Position numbers and translations under genes: made by a program. Shown in pieces: positions 51,031 through 59,901 of a DNA stretch of 64,000 nt. Source of the stretch: an uncultured Collinsella sp. (GTDB lineage: Bacteria; Actinomycetota; Coriobacteriia; Coriobacteriales; Coriobacteriaceae); the NCBI GenBank assembly GCA_900540845.1, contig UQHS01000012.1:1-64000 (forward strand), given 5' to 3'. Below the pieces are notes generated by a model. The model was given only the letters and a program-made list of their open reading frames with translations, did no database searches and was not told the DNA's origin. How positions within the stretch are numbered: position 1 is the first letter of the stretch; the number at the start of each line of letters is the position of its first letter.

Positions 51031-52020
51031 ATGAATGAGAAAGTACTTGTCATCAAGGAGATCGAGCGACTTATGGCGCCGATTCTTAGCAATGATCAAC
51101 TGGGAAAACTACATTCCGTACTCGATCATTGTCTGCTCGACGCGGGTGAATTTCCTTTGAGGAACACCCAGTTTTCCACTAACGGTGAGACGATAGACGC
51201 GTTTTTGTCTGCAAAGTCTGTCGAGGGCTGCTCCATTAGAACCATTCGGTATTACTCGCAGGCACTCGAACGTTTCTCCAGAACTATTGGCAAATCCTTT
51301 ATCGAGGTTACGACCGATGATGTACGTGGGTATTTGACGGCGTGTCAGAAGAGCGGTCGGGTGAGTAATGTCACCGTGGACAATATCCGGCGGATAATAT
51401 CGAGCTTCTTCTCTTGGCTTGAGATCGAGGACATCGTTTACAAGAGCCCCGTCAGGAGAATCAAAAAGATTCGATCGCTTAAAGCGGTAAAGCCCATCAT
51501 TACCGATGAGTCGATGGAAGCCTTGAGGGACGGATGCAAAACGGCTAGAGACCTTGCAATCGTTGACCTTTTGACCTCAACGGGAATGCGCGTCGGTGAG
51601 CTTGTGAAGCTCAACAGGTGGGATATCGATCTGACAAATCGAGAGTGTGTGGTTAAGGGCAAGGGCAACAAGGAACGTAAGGTCTATTTCGATGCACGAG
51701 CCAAGATTCATCTGAGCGCTTACCTTGAGCAGCGAATCGACGAAAACGACGCGCTATTTGTATCGCTCAATTATCCCTATAAGCGACTTGAAATCAGTGG
51801 TGCTGAGACGCGGTTGCGTGAGCTTGGGAGGTCGGCGATTGGGGAACGCGTGCATCCGCACAAGTTTCGGCGGACCCTTGCGACGAAAGCGATTGATAAA
51901 GGGATGCCGATCGAGCAGGTGCAGGTGCTGTTGGGGCACAGCAAAATTGAGACAACACTTTGCTACGCCATGGTCGATCAGCAAAACGTGAAGCGATCGC
52001 ACCACAAGTACATCGGCTGA
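51031..52020 (+). CDS. Tyrosine recombinase between the two hsdS genes
   Basis: A 329-residue integrase/XerC-like recombinase. N-terminal SAM-like core-binding domain (~60-150), then catalytic residues Arg (STGMRVGEL, ~185), Lys (KGKGNKERKV), His-x-x-Arg (HPHKFRRT, ~275), His (LLGHSKIE) and Tyr (TTLCYAMV, ~310). Such genes sit beside hsdS cassettes and catalyse their rearrangement. Start ATG has TAAGGAG. The adjacent second hsdS begins right after its stop. Confidence 0.92.
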   Translation: MNEKVLVIKEIERLMAPILSNDQLGKLHSVLDHCLLDAGEFPLRNTQFSTNGETIDAFLSAKSVEGCSIRTIRYYSQALERFSRTIGKSFIEVTTDDVRGYLTACQKSGRVSNVTVDNIRRIISSFFSWLEIEDIVYKSPVRRIKKIRSLKAVKPIITDESMEALRDGCKTARDLAIVDLLTSTGMRVGELVKLNRWDIDLTNRECVVKGKGNKERKVYFDARAKIHLSAYLEQRIDENDALFVSLNYPYKRLEISGAETRLRELGRSAIGERVHPHKFRRTLATKAIDKGMPIEQVQVLLGHSKIETTLCYAMVDQQNVKRSHHKYIG

Positions 52021-52022
52021 CG

Positions 52023-52047
52023 AACCCCCGTTTGACGGGGAGTGGGT
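52023..52047 (+). repeat. 5' direct repeat at the headless hsdS (25 bp)
   Basis: Second copy of the 49818-49842 repeat, in the same orientation and reading phase. Confidence 0.9.
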
Positions 52048-53131
52048 GAGGCTTAACCAGCTTTGCATGAAAGGGAGATCTGCTCTCAGGCAGAAAGATC
52101 TAATTGATGATGGCCCTTATGCCGTGTACGGTGCTTCGGGGATCATCGGGTCGATGTCTACGTTTCAAAATGGCGCTCGATATGTTGCCGTTGTAAAGGA
52201 TGGCGCTGGTGTTGGGCGTGCCAATTTGTGTTCGGCGCGTACATCGGTTCTGGGCACCATGCAGGCGCTTATCCCCACGGAAATGGTGCTGCCTGAGTAC
52301 TTGCTCCATCTGATTCGTGCGATGCGCCTCGGCGATGGGTTCAGTGGCTCTACGATTCCGCACATATACTTCAAGGATTATGGGCAGCGTTTGGTCAGAT
52401 ATGTTTCCATGGCCGACCAGGAGCGTATTGTCGGCATGCTGGGGTCCATTGAGGACCAAATCGATATACTGCATCAGCAAAACGAGAGGCTCGACACCCT
52501 CGTCAAATCCCGGTTTGTCGAGATGTTCGGGGATGCTGAAACCATCGAGGCGAAATGGGACGTATGCGCATTGAGGGATTGCGTTGAGTCCCTAGAATCC
52601 GGAAAGAGCCCAAGTTGTCAAAATATGCCTCGCAAGGGGCTCGAGCCGGGGGTGCTGAAGTTGAGCGCGCTTTCATCGGGGCGGTTTCTGCCCGAGGAGA
52701 ACAAGGCGATGCTTCCTGGCGGGGCCATTGCTCCAGACAAAGGGGTGAGGCGTGGCGATATCCTGATTGCTAGGAAGAACACTCCTGAGCTCGTCGGCTC
52801 ATGTGTGCTTGTACGCGATGATGTCGAGAACCTCATGTTTCCCGATATTGTTTTCCGCATGCATCCCAAAGGAAGTGTGGAGGGGGAGTACCTTTCAGCA
52901 CTTCTTTCCGGTCCTTCGTATTCGGGCAAGGTCAAGAGTTTGGCCCACGGATCGAACAAGTCGATGTCAAATATCCCGAAGGCAGACCTTGCTCAGCTCA
53001 GGATCCCTCTACCCTCGTTGCCCCTCCAGCAAGAGTTCGCCTCCTTCGTCGCCGAGGTCGACAAATCGAGGTTTAACTTGCTAAAGGCATATGGGTCTAT
53101 AATTGCGTTGTTTCACGTGTTATTCCCCTGA
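52046..53131 (+). CDS. hsdS: Second, headless HsdS (silent specificity cassette)
   Basis: A ~361-residue HsdS with two recognition domains different from the first copy but the same joints. The coding homology (EPPFDGEWVRL) begins at 52022, upstream of any proper start: no ATG with a ribosome site exists, only GTG 52046, and the frame runs back into the recombinase gene. The C-terminal helix after DKSRF is replaced by an unrelated short tail (FHVLFP), so the protein is truncated at both ends. It looks like a donor of recognition domains rather than an expressed subunit. Confidence 0.8.
   Translation: MRLNQLCMKGRSALRQKDLIDDGPYAVYGASGIIGSMSTFQNGARYVAVVKDGAGVGRANLCSARTSVLGTMQALIPTEMVLPEYLLHLIRAMRLGDGFSGSTIPHIYFKDYGQRLVRYVSMADQERIVGMLGSIEDQIDILHQQNERLDTLVKSRFVEMFGDAETIEAKWDVCALRDCVESLESGKSPSCQNMPRKGLEPGVLKLSALSSGRFLPEENKAMLPGGAIAPDKGVRRGDILIARKNTPELVGSCVLVRDDVENLMFPDIVFRMHPKGSVEGEYLSALLSGPSYSGKVKSLAHGSNKSMSNIPKADLAQLRIPLPSLPLQQEFASFVAEVDKSRFNLLKAYGSIIALFHVLFP
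52489..52530 (+). repeat. Central direct repeat in the headless hsdS (42 bp)
   Basis: Second copy of 50341-50382. A third shared block, 19 bp, joins the 3' ends (50888-50906 and 53057-53075). Confidence 0.92.
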
Positions 53132-53149
53132 ACAGCGAGTGAGAACGCT

Positions 53150-56100
53150 ATGAACTTCGGATTCCTAAAGCGTGCCGACGGGTATTACGACCTCTTTGCC
53201 GATGCTTGTATTGAGGCCGAGAAGATCTACGCAACTTCTCCCGCGCTCTGTGCGGTTGGTTGTCGCAAGGCGCTCGAGCTGTCTGTTAAATGGGTCTATG
53301 CAATCGATAATTCCATTAGCATGCCGTACCGCGACAATCTCTCGTCGCTTTTGCATGAGCAGTCGTTTAGGGAGTGTGTTGATGAGCGTGTTTGGCGCAG
53401 GCTCATCGGCATAAACAAACTCGGAAATCTCTCTGTTCACACGGAGCGCCGTGTCGCCACCGAGGATGCGATCCTGTCGCTGAGGTCCCTCTTTGATTTC
53501 GTCGACTGGATCGATTATTGCTACGGCCCGGAATATGAGAATCGTCACTTCGATGAGGCGAAGATTCCAAAGAAGGGCGTTCAGCTCACCCTTCAGCAGG
53601 TTAAATTCATCAAGGCGCGCGAAGAGTTGATTTCTCAAAAGGACGAAGAGATCAAGCGCCTTGAGGCGCGGCTAAAGGCGATGAGTGCCCAGGCCACCGT
53701 CGATAAGGCCGCCCACATCGAGACGCGATCGTTCAATCCGGAGGAGATCAGCGAGTACAAGACGCGCAAGCATTACATCGACTGGGATCTTGCCCTCGCC
53801 GGCTGGAAGATTGACGAGAACGCGCTCGAGGAGCGCGAGGTCACAGGGATGTCCCGAGAGAAGGACTCCGATTCCGGTACGGGCTATATCGACTATTTGC
53901 TTTTGGGGAAAGACAATCGCCCTCTCGCCATTGTCGAGGCAAAGAGGACTATGTACTCCCCGCAGAAGGGCATCCAGCAGGCGCGCCTGTATGCTCGATG
54001 CCTGGAAAACGAGTACGGCTATAGGCCTCCGATCTTTCTTACGAATGGATTCGAGACTTTTTTCTTAGACGACGATTCCGCTCCGATGCGAAAGGTGAGC
54101 GGCTTCTTCTCTCAAGATGAGCTGCAGAGGATAATCAATCGCCGGAGTGGTACGGTCAAGCCGAGTACGTTGCGGGTGAATGAGACCATTGCCGGCGGTG
54201 GCAAACGCTACTACCAGGTAGAGGCCATCGAGCGCGTGTGCGCCAATATCGAATCAGGCCATCGTAAGAGTCTGCTTGTCATGGCCACCGGAACGGGGAA
54301 GACCCGTGTTTCGGCTGCCTTGACGGACGTCCTCATGCGTTCCGGGCTCGTTAAGAACGTCTTGTTCCTTGCGGATCGCGTGGCGCTTGTTCGTCAGGCC
54401 AAAAGCGGGTACCAGGATTATCTGCCTAATGAGACGCTGTGCAATCTTGTATCCAACAAGGATGATCGCAACGCCCGTATCGTGTTTTCCACATACCCAA
54501 CCATCCTCAATGCGATTGACAAGGAGCGCAATGAGGATGGCGACCTTATGTTCACTCCCGCGCATTTTGATCTCATTATTGTTGATGAGGCGCATCGCTC
54601 CATTTTCAAAAAGTATCGAGCGATCTTTGACTACTTTGATTCACTTGTTGTTGGCCTTACTGCTACGCCGGCGAACGAGGTCGATCGCAACACGTACGAC
54701 TTTTTTGAGGTCGAGCGCGGGGTGCCCACCTACGTGTATGAGTACAACACCGCCACAGAGGTCGATCATGTTCTCGTGCCGTATTTCGGCATCGAGACCC
54801 ATACGAGTTTCATGGATGACGGCATAACGTACGACGATTTGTCCGAGGAGGATCGCGAGACGCTCGAGGAAGACTTCGAGGAGACGGGGCAAGATGTGCC
54901 CGAAAAGATCGAGTCGCGCGAGATCAACCAATGGGTGTTTAACGAGTCTACGGTGGATGGCGTGTTGGAAATCCTCATGGAGAAGGGCATCAAGGTGAAC
55001 GGCGGTCAAACGCTCGGGAAGACCGTCATCTTTGCGCAGAGCCAAAAACACGCTCGGTTCATCGTTGAGCGCTTTGGAAAGCTATATCCAAATCTCCCGG
55101 GGGACTATATAAAAGCGGTCCTTCATTCCGACGATTATTCGCACACCGTAATCGATGATTTCGAGGTCAAACCGTTGCCGGTTATCACTGTGTCGGTCGA
55201 TATGATGGACACTGGCGTTGACGTGCCCGAAATCGTCAACCTCGTCTTTTTCAAGAAAGTGCGCTCGAAGATCAAGTTCTGGCAGATGATCGGCCGCGGA
55301 ACTCGTCTGTGTGAGGGTCTCGAGGTCGTTGATCCCCTGAATGGCCCTCATGTGGATAAGGAGCACTTCTTCATTTTTGACTGGTGCAAGAACTTCGAGT
55401 TTTTCCGAGAGCATCTGAACGTTTCAGAGGGTAAGATCGCTTTGTCCTTGACGGAGCAGGTTTTTCAGCGCCAAGCTGAACTGGCCATGCTGATGCAGGA
55501 GAGCGCATTTGCTGCCGACGACTATCAGAGCCTACGACAAGAGCTCGTGGACACCATGCGAAGCCAAGTTGTGGCGTTGAATGACGAGCTTTTTTCTGTT
55601 CGTAGGCATCGCCGCGAGGTGGAGAAGTACCGCCGCGTTGAGTCATTCCGGTTGCTGACTCCAACAGCATTTGCAGAGCTTAAGATGCCGATTTCAATGC
55701 TCGTGGTAAATGATGAGGCAGATGTTGACGCCTTGAGATTCGATGCGCTTATGTACGGCTACATGATTGCCGCCTGCCAGGGCGGGAAAACCGCTGGTTA
55801 TAAGTCGCGGCTGATTTCGATTGCTGCTTGCTTGCAAAAGGTGACAACCATCCCCCAGGTCAAGGACAAGCTGCCCTTGATTGACGAGGTCTTTGACGGG
55901 CAGATTCTCGACGATGCGAATCTTCTGGATATGGAGGGTATCCGCAAGGGGCTGCGTGGTCTCATCCGTTTTATCGTGGTTGGCAAGGGCAGACGTGACG
56001 TCATTACGCATCTTGATGATCCGGTTACGCAGGTCGTTTATGGTGTCGAGGCTGATATCGGCGAGGACTTTGAGGACTACAAGCTGAAGGTCGAGCGCTA

Positions 56101-56533
56101 TCTCAAGGACTATGCCGACACGTTGGTGATTCATAAGTTGCGCAACAACCAACCCATGACGGAATTTGAGTTCGAGCAGCTCGAGCGGATTTTCACGCAT
56201 GATCTTGGCAACGCGGAAGATTATGCCAAGGCTTATGGCGACACGCCGTTTGGTCTTTTGGTTCGCAGGCTGGTTCATCTCGATCACGATGCTGCCATGG
56301 GTGCTTTTGCGGACTTCCTGAACGACCAGAGTCTCAATGAGCAGCAGATCTCCTTTGTGAAGCGTGTGGTGGATTACGTGGTGGAGAACGGCTATATGGA
56401 GCCAGTTGCCTTGACGCAGCCCCCGTTTGATCGGCCGCAGTCCTTTATTCGCATGTTCAATTCGCAGCAACAGCTTGATCTGATGGCGGTCATCAAGAAG
56501 ATCAAGAGCAATGCGGAGCGGCCTGCTGCATAA
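53150..56533 (+). CDS. hsdR: Type I restriction endonuclease subunit HsdR
   Basis: A 1127-residue motor-nuclease of the EcoEI-like group. N-terminal DUF4145-type domain (1-~115), a coiled coil (~150-185), nuclease motif GYIDYLLL and VEAKRT near 245-265, then SF2 translocase with MATGTGKT (~377), VDEAHRS (~478), GLTATP, MMDTGVDVPE and QMIGRGTR. The C-terminal helical domain binds the methylase. It ends the hsd operon and is followed by a terminator. All catalytic motifs are intact, so restriction should be active. Confidence 0.95.
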   Translation: MNFGFLKRADGYYDLFADACIEAEKIYATSPALCAVGCRKALELSVKWVYAIDNSISMPYRDNLSSLLHEQSFRECVDERVWRRLIGINKLGNLSVHTERRVATEDAILSLRSLFDFVDWIDYCYGPEYENRHFDEAKIPKKGVQLTLQQVKFIKAREELISQKDEEIKRLEARLKAMSAQATVDKAAHIETRSFNPEEISEYKTRKHYIDWDLALAGWKIDENALEEREVTGMSREKDSDSGTGYIDYLLLGKDNRPLAIVEAKRTMYSPQKGIQQARLYARCLENEYGYRPPIFLTNGFETFFLDDDSAPMRKVSGFFSQDELQRIINRRSGTVKPSTLRVNETIAGGGKRYYQVEAIERVCANIESGHRKSLLVMATGTGKTRVSAALTDVLMRSGLVKNVLFLADRVALVRQAKSGYQDYLPNETLCNLVSNKDDRNARIVFSTYPTILNAIDKERNEDGDLMFTPAHFDLIIVDEAHRSIFKKYRAIFDYFDSLVVGLTATPANEVDRNTYDFFEVERGVPTYVYEYNTATEVDHVLVPYFGIETHTSFMDDGITYDDLSEEDRETLEEDFEETGQDVPEKIESREINQWVFNESTVDGVLEILMEKGIKVNGGQTLGKTVIFAQSQKHARFIVERFGKLYPNLPGDYIKAVLHSDDYSHTVIDDFEVKPLPVITVSVDMMDTGVDVPEIVNLVFFKKVRSKIKFWQMIGRGTRLCEGLEVVDPLNGPHVDKEHFFIFDWCKNFEFFREHLNVSEGKIALSLTEQVFQRQAELAMLMQESAFAADDYQSLRQELVDTMRSQVVALNDELFSVRRHRREVEKYRRVESFRLLTPTAFAELKMPISMLVVNDEADVDALRFDALMYGYMIAACQGGKTAGYKSRLISIAACLQKVTTIPQVKDKLPLIDEVFDGQILDDANLLDMEGIRKGLRGLIRFIVVGKGRRDVITHLDDPVTQVVYGVEADIGEDFEDYKLKVERYLKDYADTLVIHKLRNNQPMTEFEFEQLERIFTHDLGNAEDYAKAYGDTPFGLLVRRLVHLDHDAAMGAFADFLNDQSLNEQQISFVKRVVDYVVENGYMEPVALTQPPFDRPQSFIRMFNSQQQLDLMAVIKKIKSNAERPAA

Positions 56534-56556
56534 AACCGTATTGTCGCAACATTGGA

Positions 56557-56582
56557 GAAGCCGCCCGAAGGCGGCTTCTTTA
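56557..56582 (+). terminator. Terminator of the hsd operon
   Basis: GAAGCCGCC (56557-56565), loop CGAA, GGCGGCTTC, followed by TTTATGG. Confidence 0.85.
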
Positions 56583-56678
56583 TGGGTCGGGTTTTCCGTT
56601 CCATAGAGAAGGGTGCCCGTGAGGCTTCCTTTGCAGATATGTCGTAGTTGCGTCTCGGTCGGATAGTCTCGCCAATAG

Positions 56679-56969
56679 CTATTCGCCAGGCGCGTGCTCG
56701 AGCGCGTAGGCACGGAACTCTGGGGACAGCTCCATGTCGTACTTCTCGAAATGGTATGCGTCCTTGTTTCCCCACACGACGCCGTCTCGCATCGTGGCGG
56801 CCTCTGGGATGTCCGTGTATTCTCCGGTGACCTCGTCCTCGAAGCAGCCGGCGGCGGCGACCTCGTAGCTGCTCGCGTTGAAGAAGCGCATGATGGCGGC
56901 CTTTTCCGGGTCTGGCTTGTGGAGCACTCCGTATCCGTGCTCGCCCCGATGGGTTGGCCTAATCGGCAT
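56679..56969 (-). CDS. Small hypothetical protein
   Basis: A 96-residue acidic protein with MRFFNASSYEVAAAGCFEDE and GVVWGNKDAYHFEKYDME. I do not recognise a named function. It is transcribed toward hsdR, has GAGGCG before the ATG and lies in the lower-GC island, so it may be cargo. Confidence 0.6.
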   Translation of the reverse strand: MPIRPTHRGEHGYGVLHKPDPEKAAIMRFFNASSYEVAAAGCFEDEVTGEYTDIPEAATMRDGVVWGNKDAYHFEKYDMELSPEFRAYALEHAPGE

Positions 56970-57052
56970 CTGCGCCTCATTCTGGATTGAAGGTTATCCG
57001 TTTCCCGTCATTATCTCCTTGGGCGGTGCCCTGCTGCCAATGATTGCATATG

Positions 57053-57199
57053 ATGGAGTACATGATGGAAATGCTCGCTATTTCTTTCACGGTGACGTTC
57101 ATCGCACTCGGGCTTTGGAACAAAGCCGTAGCTGTAAGGGGGAGCAATGCAGACGGAAGCGCAGCGTCGTGCGGCCAGCAATTATCGCAAGAAGGTTAA
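57053..57199 (+). CDS. Possible small single-helix membrane peptide
   Basis: A 48-codon frame with a hydrophobic segment LAISFTVTFIALGLW after MEYMMEM. Several alternative ATGs follow GGAG at about 57055. It overlaps the next small gene in another frame. Real translation is uncertain. Confidence 0.3.
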   Translation: MEYMMEMLAISFTVTFIALGLWNKAVAVRGSNADGSAASCGQQLSQEG

Positions 57200-57329
57200 G
57201 CAGCTGACCCTTCGGTTTTATCCGAACAGCGACGCCGATGAAGAGATGTATGAGTGGCTGAAGTCACAAGACAACACTACGGACTACATCAAGAAGCTCA
57301 TTTCGGTAGATATGCAGAACCGCAGATAG
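57147..57329 (+). CDS. Small mobile-element-type protein
   Basis: A 60-residue basic protein (QTEAQRRAASNYRKKVKQL then LRFYPNSDADEEMYEWLK and TTDYIKKLI). This layout is common for short ribbon-helix-helix-like proteins of plasmids and islands. Excellent ribosome site GGGGGAG. Function unknown. Confidence 0.7.
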   Translation: MQTEAQRRAASNYRKKVKQLTLRFYPNSDADEEMYEWLKSQDNTTDYIKKLISVDMQNRR

Positions 57330-57353
57330 GCGGCTTGCTGCAATTGCGCCGAA

Positions 57354-57384
57354 CCTCAATTCAGGGACTGTCCCTAAATTGAGG
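57354..57384. repeat. 31-bp palindrome at the right edge of the island
   Basis: CCTCAATT-C-AGGGAC, a central T, then GTCCCT-A-AATTGAGG; only one arm position is mismatched. It has no T-run. It marks the return to GC-rich sequence. Confidence 0.85.
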
Positions 57385-57435
57385 TGATGGTGCTGATACG
57401 TCCGGGCGCAATCGAAGGGGAGGGATGGGGTTGAA

Positions 57436-58176
57436 ATGGATGTGAGAAAGCGTTGGAAGCGCATCTTCGTCGCCGCGGCTGCGATGCTTGCGTGCGTGTT
57501 GTCTATTGTCGTCGTGGCCCGTGTCGCGACGGGGCGCCTTTGCATCACATCTTCGCATCGCCCCGTCGACCGGTACGAGGAGGTCTCTGGGGCGAGCGGG
57601 GCGAGCGGTGCCAAGGCTTCCGCCGCCGACCCCGCCGCCACGGTTGATGCCGACGTCGATGGCATCGCCGACAACGACGATGTCCTTGCCGCTGCCCTCG
57701 CCTACATCCAGACCCGCCCGCACTACAAGAGCGTCTATTTCCCTTCGGGCTATCCCGATGACGAACACGGCGTCTGCACCGATATGGTTGCCATCGCGTG
57801 CCGGGAGGCGGGCTACGACCTTCAGGCGCTCGTTGCAGCCGACGTTGCGCGGCGTCCAGAGGTCTATGCGATCGAGATTCCGGATCCGGCGATCGATTTC
57901 CGCTGCACACCCAATCTCAAGGTCTTTTTCGATGCCCATGCGCAGCGCCTCACGTCCGACGCGGGCAACATTTCTGAATGGCGCGGTGGGGACATAGTGC
58001 TGTATGAGGGGCACATCGGGATCGTCTCCGACCGTCGCAATGAGCGCGGCGTTCCGTATCTCATTCATCATTCCGGACCGTTTCAGTTGCGCTATGAGGA
58101 GGACAAGCTGCAAAGCTATGGACACATCGTCGGGCATTATCGCCTGGATCCCACATGCCTCGCGCTGCTGCCATAG
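57436..58176 (+). CDS. DUF1287-family exported protein
   Basis: A 246-residue protein with an N-terminal membrane anchor or signal (residues 10-32), a low-complexity Ala/Ser/Asp stretch and a DUF1287 domain: VYFPSGYPDDEHGVCTDMV, PDPAIDFRCTPNLKVFF, WRGGDIVLYEGHIGIVSD and HHSGPFQ. The conserved Cys (GVCTD) and His (GHIGIVSD) resemble an NlpC/P60-like catalytic pair, suggesting a cell-wall amidase or peptidase. Confidence 0.88.
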   Translation: MDVRKRWKRIFVAAAAMLACVLSIVVVARVATGRLCITSSHRPVDRYEEVSGASGASGAKASAADPAATVDADVDGIADNDDVLAAALAYIQTRPHYKSVYFPSGYPDDEHGVCTDMVAIACREAGYDLQALVAADVARRPEVYAIEIPDPAIDFRCTPNLKVFFDAHAQRLTSDAGNISEWRGGDIVLYEGHIGIVSDRRNERGVPYLIHHSGPFQLRYEEDKLQSYGHIVGHYRLDPTCLALLP

Positions 58177-58236
58177 GGTGTAGATTCGCATAACGCCGTC
58201 ATTCGGTTTGGGCAGCTCTTCAAAGGTGGCGCCGCA

Positions 58237-58884
58237 ATGAAAATCAAGGGCCTCATATTCTTCGACATCGATGGGACGCTCACGCGCGGTGTGAATTCGG
58301 GCACGTTCATCGCCGACCGCCTGGGTATCGGCGAGCAGATGCGCGCGGCCGAGGAAGCGTATGCGCGCGGCGAGATGGATAACGCCGCGGTGTGCCGCGT
58401 GGATGCCGCTGGGTATGCGGGCCTTCCCGTCTCGATGGTCGAGTCCTGGCTCGACGACATGCCTCTCATCGACGGTATCGTGCTGGCTCTCACCGCGTGC
58501 CGTGCGGCGGGGCTCGTTCCCCACGTGGCTTCCTGTACCTGGTCGTATATCGGGGCGTATCTTGCGCGCCGTTTCGGCTGCGCCGGATGGTGCGGCCCCG
58601 AGCTCGAGGTGGTCGATGGGATCTTCACCGGCCGCGTTGCACGCGATGCGGACGAGCGGGCAAAGCCCGCGTTCGCTCGCGAGCGCGCCGCGGCGCTCGG
58701 GGTCGATCTTGCCTCATGCCTTGCGGTGGGGGACAGCCGCTCCGACATCCCGCTGTTTCAAACGGTGGGGGCCTCGCTGGCCCTCAATGCCTCCGATGCG
58801 GCCCGCGCTGCAGCATCTCATGCGTGGGACGGTGCGGACCTTGCCGAGGCGATCCGGTTCTTCCTGGGGGAAACGCAGGGCTAA
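58237..58884 (+). CDS. HAD-IB family phosphatase (SerB-like)
   Basis: A 215-residue HAD hydrolase: FFDIDGTLTRG (nucleophile Asp), a helical cap, ASCTWSYIG in the motif II place and AVGDSRSDIPLF (motif IV). The IDGTLTRG form and size place it near phosphoserine-phosphatase-like HAD-IB enzymes; true SerB activity is not assured. Confidence 0.85.
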   Translation: MKIKGLIFFDIDGTLTRGVNSGTFIADRLGIGEQMRAAEEAYARGEMDNAAVCRVDAAGYAGLPVSMVESWLDDMPLIDGIVLALTACRAAGLVPHVASCTWSYIGAYLARRFGCAGWCGPELEVVDGIFTGRVARDADERAKPAFARERAAALGVDLASCLAVGDSRSDIPLFQTVGASLALNASDAARAAASHAWDGADLAEAIRFFLGETQG

Positions 58885-58956
58885 GGCGGGTGCCGCGTGT
58901 TGCGTGCGCATCCCTCCGTTATCCCTTTGCCGCCTTGTCTGTGGTTGTTCGGCCCG

Positions 58957-59724
58957 CTATCGCGCGTGCGCGGCTATCGCGTCCCGTAGCCAAGCGGCGC
59001 AACCGGCGACGTTGCCATCGTAATAGGCGGTGAAACGCTCATCTGCGACGTACATCTCCGCGAGACCCCTGTGCGCTTCGGGCGTGTAGAAGTTCCAGGT
59101 AAATCCGAGCCATTCCCGATGGAGGCGATAGATGCGTTCTCCCTCGTCGCTTGTGGGATTGGCTTTCGCGCTCACGGCCGCTTCGAGCGATTCGTTGATT
59201 GCGCGCCCCAGCTCCTGGAAACGCTCGAACTCGCCCTCGCTCAGGTTGAGCATCTTGCGGTTTGCCTCGTCCGCGGCGGTGTCGCCCCAGCGCTCACGCA
59301 CCTCAGCGCCGTGCTTGCGCTCGTTTTGCTCCACGAGGTCGCGCTTTATGCCCTCGAACTTCGCTTTATCGTCCATGGGGACTCCCTTCTCGATGTGCTC
59401 GATTGTGCGTTCGACGGTACGGATGAGGGTATCGAGTCGCTCTCGTTCTGCCCTGAGCGTTCCAAGGTGGCGCGCGAGCGTTCGCCGGCGCTCATCTTCC
59501 GTTGCGCTCAAGGCGCTTGGAATCTCTGCCACGCTCATTCCCATGTGGCGCAAGAGCAGGATTTCCTGCAGGCGGTCGAGATCCGCAGGGGTGTAGCGGC
59601 GATATCCGTTGGCTGTTCGCGCGGGTACGAGCAGCCCCGCCTCTTCGTAATATCTGAGCGTTCGGGTTGAGATCCCCACGATGTCGGAGACCTCTCCGAT
59701 GCCATAAGCTTTGCTCGCGCTCAC
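58957..59724 (-). CDS. TipA-like MerR-family regulator
   Basis: A 255-residue activator: MerR winged helix (IGEVSDIVGISTRTLRYYEE, 20 residues), coiled coil near 75-115 and a C-terminal TipAS domain (~120-250) that in other species binds cyclic thiopeptides and drugs. Start ATG has GGGAGGGG. Its promoter has the MerR-type 19-bp spacer with a dyad, so it should activate itself on ligand binding. No resistance gene sits beside it. Confidence 0.9.
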   Translation of the reverse strand: MSASKAYGIGEVSDIVGISTRTLRYYEEAGLLVPARTANGYRRYTPADLDRLQEILLLRHMGMSVAEIPSALSATEDERRRTLARHLGTLRAERERLDTLIRTVERTIEHIEKGVPMDDKAKFEGIKRDLVEQNERKHGAEVRERWGDTAADEANRKMLNLSEGEFERFQELGRAINESLEAAVSAKANPTSDEGERIYRLHREWLGFTWNFYTPEAHRGLAEMYVADERFTAYYDGNVAGCAAWLRDAIAAHAR

Positions 59725-59751
59725 ATGCCCCTCCCGTTCCGTTTCGCTCGT

Positions 59752-59782
59752 AGGATAAACCTTCTCGTAGCGTGAAGGTCAA
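59752..59782 (-). promoter_or_regulatory. MerR-type promoter of the TipA-like gene
   Basis: On the minus strand TTGACC (59777-59782) and TATCCT (59752-59757) are 19 bp apart, the long spacer characteristic of MerR activation. The dyad ACCTTC-N9-GAAGGT lies within it. Confidence 0.8.
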
Positions 59783-59810
59783 GAGGTCGTTTTTGGGAGT
59801 TCAGGTAGAT

Positions 59811-59845
59811 AAAACCGCCCGGGCCCTTTACGGGTGCCCGGGCGG
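59811..59845 (-). terminator. Terminator after the DUF308 gene
   Basis: CCGCCCGGGC (59815-59824) and GCCCGGGCGG (59836-59845) form a strong stem with a T-run on the minus strand (TTTTATC). Confidence 0.8.
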
Positions 59846-59901
59846 CGAGTATCGGTGTTGGATTGCGGATGACGTGCAAACGGTGCGTGTCGCGAACGCC
59901 G

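Larger units (their letters stand above)
48170..57400. mobile_element. Lower-GC type I restriction-modification island
   Basis: Base composition and codon use drop visibly from the ~65 % GC style of the flanks to a mixed AT-richer style across hsdM-hsdS-recombinase-hsdS-hsdR and the small genes to its right. No IS or att repeats were found at the edges; boundaries are approximate. Confidence 0.6.

Noticed and set aside
55694..56980. 428-codon minus-strand frame opposite hsdR
   Set aside because: Overlaps an intact conserved hsdR and has no recognisable protein character.
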